Below are positions 34,541 through 41,327 of a stretch of 64,000 nt of DNA, one piece after another. The first letter of the stretch is position 1; each line of letters begins with the position of its first letter. The DNA lies in NCBI RefSeq assembly GCF_030817195.1, contig NZ_JAUSYZ010000001.1, positions 2,170,001 to 2,234,000 of the forward strand. The letters run 5' to 3'. A program made the translations under genes and the position numbers. Origin of the DNA: Arthrobacter globiformis (lineage in GTDB: Bacteria; Actinomycetota; Actinomycetes; Actinomycetales; Micrococcaceae). Below the pieces are notes generated by a model. It saw only the letters and a list, made by a program, of their open reading frames with translations. It did no database searches and was not told the origin of the DNA.

Positions 34541-35254
34541 ATGGTTTTTGGGCTGGGTAAGAAACCCAAGAAGCAGGAATCGGCAGAACCGGAGGACGTC
34601 CAAGAGGACGCCGCCCCGGATCCGGCCGAGAATGCTGCGGATGACCGCAGGGCCAACGGTCCCTTCGACGTCTCCGAGATCAGCAGCCGCGACGGCTATG
34701 TGGACCTCGGCGCCCTGCTCATTGCGCCCCGCGATGGACTCCAGCTCCGGCTTGAAGTCGAGGAAGCAACCCAGCGCGTCGTCGCCGTGACCATGGACCT
34801 CGAGGGGTCGAGCCTGCAGCTGCAGGCGTTTGCCGCGCCCCGTTCCGAAGGGCTCTGGGATGAGATCCGGGAGCAGATCGGGCAGTCTGTGGGCGGCCAG
34901 GGCGGCCAGGTTGAGGAGATCCCGGGGGACTACGGCGTGGAACTCGTGGCCAAGCTCCCGGCAGGCGCCCCGGACGGCAGCCAAGGTTACCGTGTGGCCC
35001 GCTTCGTCGGCGTCGACGGCCCCCGCTGGTTCCTTCGCGGCGTTTTCGGCGGCGCGGCCGCGCTGGACCGTGAAGCTGCCGCCAGCCTCGAGGACCTGTT
35101 CCGGAAGATCGTGGTCATCCGGGGCGAGAACCCCATGCCGCCGAGGGACCTGTTGCAGCTGCGCCTGCCCAAGGACACCGCGGCGTCCGTGCCCCCCGCA
35201 GCGCCGGACCTCCAGCAGCCCGAGCGCGGGCCGGAGATCACCCAGATTGGTTGA
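34541..35254 (+). CDS. DUF3710 family protein
   Basis: A 237-residue soluble protein. The DUF3710 core begins near residue 40 (GPFDVSEISSRDGYVDLGALLI) and includes the conserved ELVAKLPAG, GPRWFLRGVFGGAAA and VVIRGENPMPPRDLLQLRLP. The start is ATG 34541 with AAGGAG about 11 bp upstream. Its stop overlaps the TTG start of the OB-fold gene. It is the first gene of a DUF3710/OB-fold/DUF3159 operon conserved in actinobacteria; the function is not established. Confidence 0.9.
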   Translation: MVFGLGKKPKKQESAEPEDVQEDAAPDPAENAADDRRANGPFDVSEISSRDGYVDLGALLIAPRDGLQLRLEVEEATQRVVAVTMDLEGSSLQLQAFAAPRSEGLWDEIREQIGQSVGGQGGQVEEIPGDYGVELVAKLPAGAPDGSQGYRVARFVGVDGPRWFLRGVFGGAAALDREAAASLEDLFRKIVVIRGENPMPPRDLLQLRLPKDTAASVPPAAPDLQQPERGPEITQIG

Positions 35255-35576
35255 CGCGGGCGGCCCGCAGGACCAGGCGGTACCCATCGGCGGGCTGCCG
35301 GAGCGCGGGCGCGTCCTCTGCCATGGATTTATCGAGTCGGTGACCTACGCGCCCCCGTCGGAGGTGGCAGCCTTCACGGCCATCGTCTCGGACCACGACA
35401 CCCCGGTGGCAGAGCGGCGCCGCCGGCTGCGTGTCATCTGGCTGGGCCGCCGCCGCATTCCGGGGATCGACGCCGGGACGGAACTCAGGCTCGACGGCAT
35501 GCTTACCGTTAAGGAAGGCATGCCCACCATGTTCAACCCCCGCTACGAGATACTGTCTCGCCAGGAGAACCAATGA
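35247..35576 (+). CDS. OB-fold nucleic-acid-binding domain protein
   Basis: A 109-residue protein resembling a single OB fold: RGRVLCHGFIESVTYAPPSEVAAFTAIVSD, then LRVIWLGRRRIPGIDAGTELRLDGML. Such small OB proteins follow DUF3710 in most actinobacteria. No ATG or GTG start is available in frame at the right place; TTG 35247 sits in TTGGTTGA, overlapping the stop of DUF3710, which implies translational coupling. It ends with an ATGA overlap into DUF3159. The molecular role is unproven. Confidence 0.82.
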   Translation: MVDAGGPQDQAVPIGGLPERGRVLCHGFIESVTYAPPSEVAAFTAIVSDHDTPVAERRRRLRVIWLGRRRIPGIDAGTELRLDGMLTVKEGMPTMFNPRYEILSRQENQ

Positions 35577-36328
35577 CTTTGCCTGAGAACCCCGATTCGG
35601 GACCGGGCCGCGAGGAACCCAAGCCCACGCCCGAGAACCCGGGTCTTGCAGGGCTGGCCGAGGACTATGCGTCCAAGGCAGGGCTGCACCGCACGCACGA
35701 CGGACGCATCGACGTCCTGAAGAGCGCCGGCGGCTACCAGGGAATCGCCGAGAGCATCCTGCCCGGCCTGGTCTTCCTGATCGCCTTCACCGCCACCACC
35801 GCGCTGACGCCGTCGCTCATTGCCGCGCTGGGCATCGCCGCCGTCTTCACCGTGGTCCGGCTCGTGCAGCGCCGCCCGCTGACCCAGGCGCTGGCCGGCG
35901 TCGTCGGTGTGGGCATCTCAGCCTGGCTCGCCAACACCACGGGCAAGGCCGAGGACTTCTACCTTCCGGGATTCCTGACCAATACGGCCTACATTGTGGC
36001 GATGGTCATCTCCATCGCCGTCCGCTGGCCCATCGCCGGACTGCTGTTCGGGTTCATCCGCAACGAAGGCCTGGACTGGCGCAAGGACCCGGTCCGCGTC
36101 CGCGCCTACCGGCTGGGCACGTGGATCATCGTGGGTGTGCTGGTGCTGCGCCTGCTGGTGCAGGTTCCCCTGTACCTGATGGGTCCGGACGGGTTGGCGG
36201 CGCTGGCCACCACCAGGCTCATCATGGGTGCACCGCTGTACATCCTCGGCGTGTGGATCGCCTGGCTCATCACGCGGCCGGCGGCCACGCCTGACGGTCA
36301 GCCGTCGAAGCCGTCGTCATCCAGCTGA
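35573..36328 (+). CDS. DUF3159 family membrane protein
   Basis: A 251-residue integral membrane protein with about five or six segments (for example ILPGLVFLIAFTATTAL, IAALGIAAVFTVVRLV, LGTWIIVGVLVLRLLVQVPLYL). The first 50 residues are polar, with a conserved DGRIDVLKSAGGYQGIAES just before the first segment. It overlaps the OB-fold gene by 4 bp (ATGA) and its last 31 bp overlap the end of the convergent ceoC-like gene. Conserved position between dut and the potassium genes suggests an envelope or ion-related role, but this is inference. Confidence 0.88.
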   Translation: MTLPENPDSGPGREEPKPTPENPGLAGLAEDYASKAGLHRTHDGRIDVLKSAGGYQGIAESILPGLVFLIAFTATTALTPSLIAALGIAAVFTVVRLVQRRPLTQALAGVVGVGISAWLANTTGKAEDFYLPGFLTNTAYIVAMVISIAVRWPIAGLLFGFIRNEGLDWRKDPVRVRAYRLGTWIIVGVLVLRLLVQVPLYLMGPDGLAALATTRLIMGAPLYILGVWIAWLITRPAATPDGQPSKPSSSS

Positions 36329-37080
36329 TCCGCGGTTGCCGGGGCGGCTTCCTCTGACGAAACGGCCGACGCCGGGACCTCGCCCCGTTCGCGCCCGTCG
36401 CCTGGCGCCTGCCCCTCGCTTGAGCCGGGCGACAGCAGTTCGCGCAGCTGGTCCTCGGCCGCGATGGTGGTGACAAAAAACAGTTCGTCGCCGCCGTCGA
36501 TGACGTCGTCCCGGCTGGGTGTGATCGGTGCCTGGTCCCGCAGGATGGCCACGAGAGTGGAGTCCTCGGGCCAGTCGATGTCGCCCACAGTCAGCCCGAT
36601 GGCGTGGGAGTCATGCGGCACCGTGAACTCGACGAGGGAAGACACGCCTGTCTGCAGGGTCAGGAGCCGGACCAGGTCGCCGATCTCCACGGCTTCCTCC
36701 ACCAGCGCCGTCATGAGCTGCGGCGTGTTCACGGCAACGTCCACGCCCCAGGAGTCGTTGAACATCCAGTCGTTCTTCGGGTTGTTCACCCGGCCCACGG
36801 TGCGCCCGATGCCGAACTCGGTCTTGGCCAGCAGCGAGACGACGAGATTCACCTTGTCATCGCCTGTCGCCGATACCACCACGTCCGCGTCCTCGAGCTT
36901 CGCGTCCTGCAGGGTGCTCAGTTCGCAGGCGTCGCCCACCAGCCAGTGCGCCCCCCGCAGGCCGCTGCGCCCGATCACTTCGGGCTTGAGGTCAATGAGC
37001 AGGATCTCGTGCTTGTGGGCCAGCAGCTCACGGGCAATCGAGGAGCCGACGCTTCCGGCCCCGACGATGACGACTTTCAC
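36298..37080 (-). CDS. ceoC: TrkA-family potassium uptake regulator (CeoC-like)
   Basis: A cytosolic NAD(H)-binding RCK protein that gates Trk/Ktr-type potassium channels. In 260 residues the Rossmann motif VVIVGAGSVGSSIA lies at the very start (residues 3-16), an acidic nucleotide-binding residue follows in LLIDLKPE, and the TrkA-C domain covers about 135-220. The C-terminal 45 residues are a Ser/Ala/Glu-rich tail that overlaps the end of DUF3159. It directly abuts the second TrkA protein upstream (stop of one next to ATG of the other), so the pair is an operon. Mycobacterium tuberculosis has the same ceoB-ceoC pair. Confidence 0.9.
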   Translation of the reverse strand: MKVVIVGAGSVGSSIARELLAHKHEILLIDLKPEVIGRSGLRGAHWLVGDACELSTLQDAKLEDADVVVSATGDDKVNLVVSLLAKTEFGIGRTVGRVNNPKNDWMFNDSWGVDVAVNTPQLMTALVEEAVEIGDLVRLLTLQTGVSSLVEFTVPHDSHAIGLTVGDIDWPEDSTLVAILRDQAPITPSRDDVIDGGDELFFVTTIAAEDQLRELLSPGSSEGQAPGDGRERGEVPASAVSSEEAAPATADQLDDDGFDG

Positions 37081-37749
37081 TTAGGACTCCTTGGCGGGTG
37101 CTTTTGCGAGGATGTGGGCGACTTCAGAGGAGCGGTCCACCCGCAGCATGGCATGCACCGTATCGCCGTCCTGGTAGGAGGTGCCCGCGGCGGGCAGCAT
37201 CCCCTCGCCGAACCTGGTCAGGTAGGCAACCCGGACATCGGCCACCTTTTCGATGGAGGAGACCGGATGGCCCACCCATTCCGGGTGGAGGTCGAGTTCT
37301 GCCAGCACGAGGCGGCCGGACGGGTCGCGGAAGTCTCCGGCCAACTGTTCGGGAAGGATGCGGCGCAGGACCTGGTCGGCGCTCCAGCGCACCGCGGCCA
37401 CCGTGGGGATGCCCAGGCGCTGGTAGATTTCGGCTCGGCCGGGATCGTAGATGCGGGCCACCACGTGCGGCACGTGGAACGTCTCGCGCGCCACCCTGGT
37501 GGCCAGGATGTTGGAGTTGTCGCCGCTGGACACGGCCGCAAAGGCATAGGCATCAGCGACGCCCGCTTGCTTCAGGGTGTCGCGGTCAAAGCCGACTCCG
37601 GTGACTTTCCGGCCTGTGAAGCCCGAGCGGAGGCGGCGGAAGGCGCGGTCGTCCTGGTCGATGATGGCTACGGAATGGCCCGCATCTTCGAGCGTGTGCG
37701 CCAGGGTGGCCCCGACGCGTCCGCAACCCATGATCACGAAGTGCGCCAC
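37081..37749 (-). CDS. ceoB: TrkA-family potassium uptake regulator (CeoB-like)
   Basis: A 222-residue RCK protein with VAHFVIMGCGRVGATLAHTL at the N-terminus (nucleotide-binding Gly-rich loop, residues 8-13) and a TrkA-C domain after about residue 135. I chose GTG 37749, with AGGAGA 6 bp upstream, over the frame opening at 37815, because the Rossmann fold starts there. It is the first gene of the ceoB-ceoC pair and is divergent from a KimA-like permease across 91 bp. No TrkH-type channel subunit is in the window, so the partner may be elsewhere or may be the permease. Confidence 0.9.
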   Translation of the reverse strand: MAHFVIMGCGRVGATLAHTLEDAGHSVAIIDQDDRAFRRLRSGFTGRKVTGVGFDRDTLKQAGVADAYAFAAVSSGDNSNILATRVARETFHVPHVVARIYDPGRAEIYQRLGIPTVAAVRWSADQVLRRILPEQLAGDFRDPSGRLVLAELDLHPEWVGHPVSSIEKVADVRVAYLTRFGEGMLPAAGTSYQDGDTVHAMLRVDRSSEVAHILAKAPAKES

Positions 37750-37840
37750 GCGTTCTCTCCTCAACTCTCGCCGACTGCTCCGTAAGACTCTACCGCCGGA
37801 AACCTGCCATGACATCGCGTGCGAATCAGACTAACTTTGT

Positions 37841-39820
37841 GTGGTGCTGACAATTCTGAATGCCGTGAAGCGCGTGCTGGTGGGAAGGCCCTTCCGGAAC
37901 GACAGGATGGCCCACACCCTCCTGCCGAAGAGGATCGCGCTGCCAATCTTCGCTTCGGATGCATTGTCCTCCGTGGCCTATGCCCCCGATGAGATTCTCC
38001 TCACGCTGGCCCTGGCCGGCGTGAGCGCGGTGACCATTTCCCCGCTCGTGGGCCTCGCCGTCATGGTGGTCCTGCTCACGGTGGTGGCGTCATACCGGCA
38101 AAACGTCCACGCCTACCCTTCCGGTGGCGGGGACTACGAGATCGCCAATGAAAACCTGGGCAAGTTCGCGGGGCTGACGGTGGCGTCTGCCCTGCTGGTG
38201 GACTATGTCCTGACCGTCGCCGTGTCCATGTCCTCCGCAGCCACATACCTCACCACTGCCATCCCTTCGCTCCATGGGCAGCAGGCCATGATCGCCACCA
38301 TCGGCGTGGTGGTCCTGGCGCTCGTCAACCTGCGCGGGATCAAGGAAGCCGGCAGCGTTTTCGCGGTGCCGACGTACATCTTCATGGCCTCCATCCTGGG
38401 CATGACCCTCGTCGGCATTTTCCAGGCCGTGACCGGCCAGCTGGGCCAGGCGCCGTCGGCTGCGTTCACGATTGTCCCCGCACCCGGCTTCGACGAGGGC
38501 CTCGTGGGGCTTGCCGGCGCGTTCCTGCTGCTGCGCGCCTTTTCCTCCGGGGCCGCCGCCCTGACCGGTGTGGAAGCGATCAGCAACGGGGTGCCGAACT
38601 TCCAGAAGCCCAAGAGCAAGAACGCGGCCACCACGCTGCTGCTGCTCGGGATCATCGCCTCGGCCATGCTGGCAGGGATCATCTACCTGGCCAACGCCAC
38701 CAAGGTGCATATCGTGCTGGATCCGGCCACCGAGTTCCTGCTTAACGGGCAGCCGCTGCCCGAGGGGTATATCCAGAACCCGGCCATCAGCCAGATCGCG
38801 CAGACCATTTTCGGTGCCGGGTCCATTCCGTTCTACATTGTGGTCGCGGCCACGGGCGTCATCCTGGTGTTTGCCTCCAACACGGCCTTCAACGGCTTTC
38901 CGGTGCTGGGCTCCATCCTCGCCCAGGACGGTTACCTGCCCCGGCAGCTGCGGACCCGCGGCGACAGGCTCGCCTTCAGCAACGGTGTGCTTGCCCTGGC
39001 CGCCGGGGCGCTGGTGCTGATCCTTTCCTTCAACGCTGACGTGACCAAGCTCATCCAGCTGTATATCGTCGGTGTTTTCATCTCCTTCACGGCGAGCCAG
39101 CTGGGCATGGTCCGCCACTGGGGCCGCGAGCTGAAGCTGGCCAAGGACAAGGCGGTGCGCCGCCGGATGATCAAGTCGCGCACCATCAACATGATCGGCT
39201 TCGGCATGACCGCGCTGGTGCTGGTGATCGTGCTCATCACCAAGTTTGAGCAGGGCGCCTGGATTGCCCTGCTCGCCATGTTCGTGCTGTTCCTCATCAT
39301 GTGGAGCATCCGGGCCCACTACGACAACGTGGCCAAGGAACTGGCGGTCGACGAGGATTCGTCGCCGCGCGCCCTGCCCACCCGCGTGCACGCCGTGCTG
39401 CTGGTGTCCCATGTCCGCAAGCCGGTGCTCCGGGCGCTGGCCTACGCGCGTGCCTCCCGGCCGTCGCGGCTGGACGCCATCACGGTGGACATCAACGCCG
39501 AGGAAACAGCGCACACCCTCGCCGACTGGGAGAAACTGGAGATCCCGGTGCCGCTGACCATCCTGGCCAGCCCCTACCGCGAGACGGTCACGCCGATCAT
39601 GGACTACATCAAGAACATGCGCCGGGACTCACCCCGGGACCTGATCGTGGTGTACATCCCCGAGTACGTGGTGGGTAAATGGTGGGAGCAGCTGGTGCAC
39701 AACCAGACAGCCCTCCGCATCAAGACCCGGCTCCACTTTGAGCCCGGCGTCATGGTTGCCAGCGTTCCCTGGCAGCTCAAATCATCCGAAGAAGCCAAGA
39801 GACTGCAGGACATTCAATGA
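37841..39820 (+). CDS. APC-superfamily permease, KimA-like potassium transporter
   Basis: A 659-residue membrane protein: about 12 segments of the APC fold (residues 30-490), then a cytosolic domain (about 505-650) with the Rossmann-like look of a universal-stress-protein domain. Early signature stretches are LPIFASDALSSVAYAPDEIL (37-56) and YPSGGGDYEIANENLG (92-107). This is the layout of KimA, the K+/H+ symporter of Bacillus subtilis (607 residues), although general annotation is usually amino-acid permease. The neighbouring pair of potassium regulators favours potassium. The start is GTG 37841, with another GTG at 37844, and no clear ribosome site. The 3' end overlaps the methyltransferase gene (ATGA). 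Confidence 0.8.
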   Translation: MVLTILNAVKRVLVGRPFRNDRMAHTLLPKRIALPIFASDALSSVAYAPDEILLTLALAGVSAVTISPLVGLAVMVVLLTVVASYRQNVHAYPSGGGDYEIANENLGKFAGLTVASALLVDYVLTVAVSMSSAATYLTTAIPSLHGQQAMIATIGVVVLALVNLRGIKEAGSVFAVPTYIFMASILGMTLVGIFQAVTGQLGQAPSAAFTIVPAPGFDEGLVGLAGAFLLLRAFSSGAAALTGVEAISNGVPNFQKPKSKNAATTLLLLGIIASAMLAGIIYLANATKVHIVLDPATEFLLNGQPLPEGYIQNPAISQIAQTIFGAGSIPFYIVVAATGVILVFASNTAFNGFPVLGSILAQDGYLPRQLRTRGDRLAFSNGVLALAAGALVLILSFNADVTKLIQLYIVGVFISFTASQLGMVRHWGRELKLAKDKAVRRRMIKSRTINMIGFGMTALVLVIVLITKFEQGAWIALLAMFVLFLIMWSIRAHYDNVAKELAVDEDSSPRALPTRVHAVLLVSHVRKPVLRALAYARASRPSRLDAITVDINAEETAHTLADWEKLEIPVPLTILASPYRETVTPIMDYIKNMRRDSPRDLIVVYIPEYVVGKWWEQLVHNQTALRIKTRLHFEPGVMVASVPWQLKSSEEAKRLQDIQ

Positions 39821-41178
39821 GCCCGGACACCCAAACCACTTCGACCGGACTCGAACTGGTTGTCGACGTCGGCCCCGTGGCCCACGGCGGACACTGCGTG
39901 GCCCGCCACGAGGGCCGCGTGGTCTTCGTCCGCCATGGCATCCCGGGGGAGCGGGTGCGGGTCCGGCTCACGGACGCGGAAGAGAAGGCGAAGTTCTGGC
40001 GGGCGGACGTCGTGGAAGTCCTGGATGCTTCGCCGGACCGGGTGCCGCACTTCTGGCGGACCGCCGATTCGGCCAGCTCCTGGGCACACGGGCGTCCGCC
40101 GGTGGGCGGCGCCGAACTTGGCCACGTGTCGCTGCAGCGCCAACGGAGCCTCAAATCGGAGGTGCTGGGTGAACAGCTTAGGCGGCTGGCCGCCGTCGAA
40201 CTCTCCCCCGACGTGGAAGCGGTCGGACCAGCAAACGCCGGAAAAACGGACGACGGCGTGGCCGGCCTTGCGTGGCGCACACGAGCCAGCTTTGGCGTCA
40301 CCCAGAGCGGCCGGCTCGGCATGCACGCCCACCGCTCCGACCAGGTGATTCCCGTCCAGGAAATGCCGCTGGCCGTCGACGGGATCAACGCGCTGCGGCT
40401 GTGGGACGTGGACCTTCAGGGCATCGAGCGGGTGGAGGTGGCCGCGCCCGCCAACGGCTCGCGGCCGCTCGTGTTGCTGGCCCCGGCCCCCGGAACCCGC
40501 GCCAAACGGCTGAACTCCATCCTCTCCCAGCTTCCCGCGGACGTGTCCGTGGCCAGTTACGATCCACTCAAGAACGAGACCCTGCAGCTCCGCGGCCGGA
40601 CCTGGGTGCAGGAATCTGCGGCCGGCCACGACTACCGGGTCACGGGTGCGGGGTTCTGGCAGATCCACCGCGATGCACCGGAAACCCTGGTGGGTGCCGT
40701 CACCAAATTCCTGCACGACGGCGGGTTCCTGGAACCTGGCGCCGCTGTGGCGGACCTCTACGCCGGTGCGGGCCTGTTCACCGCCCCGCTGGCTGACGCG
40801 GTGGGGGAGACCGGGTCCGTCCTGTCGGTGGAGGGAGCTCCCGGCACCAGCCGTGACGCCCGGAAAAACCTGCACGGTTCACCGCAGGTGGAGATCGTGC
40901 AGGGCAAGGTGGAACGGGTGCTGCGGCAGCGGCAGCGCCAGTTCGACGCCCTCATCCTCGACCCGCCGCGCGCCGGTGCGGGCAAGGCCGTGGTCAGCCA
41001 GCTGATTGACTCGAAGCCCCGGGCAATCGCCTACGTTTCCTGCGACCCGTCGTCGTTCGCACGCGACATTGGTTACTTCCAGCAGGGCGGCTGGCAGCTG
41101 GCCGGGCTGCGGGCCTTCGACCTCTATCCGCACACGCACCATCTTGAAACTGTCGCGCTGCTGACGCCCCGCGGCTGA
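39817..41178 (+). CDS. TRAM-domain class I SAM-dependent RNA methyltransferase
   Basis: A 453-residue enzyme of the TrmA/RlmC/RlmD family, which makes 5-methyluridine in tRNA or rRNA. The N-terminal TRAM domain (about 10-70) contains DVGPVAHGGHCVARHEGRVVFVRHGIPGE. The SAM-binding motif DLYAGAGLFTAPLA is at about 312-325, the DPPRAGAG motif at about 377-384, and the catalytic cysteine in YVSCDPSSFARD at about 407-418. The iron-sulfur cysteine cluster of RlmD is absent. It overlaps the permease by 4 bp. The same permease-methyltransferase pair is present in mycobacteria, so co-transcription is a conserved feature. Confidence 0.9.
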   Translation: MSPDTQTTSTGLELVVDVGPVAHGGHCVARHEGRVVFVRHGIPGERVRVRLTDAEEKAKFWRADVVEVLDASPDRVPHFWRTADSASSWAHGRPPVGGAELGHVSLQRQRSLKSEVLGEQLRRLAAVELSPDVEAVGPANAGKTDDGVAGLAWRTRASFGVTQSGRLGMHAHRSDQVIPVQEMPLAVDGINALRLWDVDLQGIERVEVAAPANGSRPLVLLAPAPGTRAKRLNSILSQLPADVSVASYDPLKNETLQLRGRTWVQESAAGHDYRVTGAGFWQIHRDAPETLVGAVTKFLHDGGFLEPGAAVADLYAGAGLFTAPLADAVGETGSVLSVEGAPGTSRDARKNLHGSPQVEIVQGKVERVLRQRQRQFDALILDPPRAGAGKAVVSQLIDSKPRAIAYVSCDPSSFARDIGYFQQGGWQLAGLRAFDLYPHTHHLETVALLTPRG

Positions 41179-41257
41179 TGCCACTACTATGGGCCGTGTA
41201 GCCCCTGTCGCGCCCGTGTTCCCGGCTGACCATGCAGTTTGATGCGACCGGCACTAA

Positions 41258-41271
41258 TTAGGGTGTCCTAA
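41258..41271. promoter_or_regulatory. Palindrome TTAGGGTGTCCTAA upstream of acnA
   Basis: TTAGG-N4-CCTAA, 57 bp before the acnA start. It has the arm sequence and spacing of the site at 60439-60452 in front of efeU and resembles half of the DtxR/IdeR iron box. It would be a sensible place for iron-dependent control of an iron-sulfur enzyme. Confidence 0.45.
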
Positions 41272-41327
41272 CTAGCAAGCGGTCAACCGCGCGACAAAGA
41301 TGAAACTGTTGCGAGAGGAGTCCTGCG

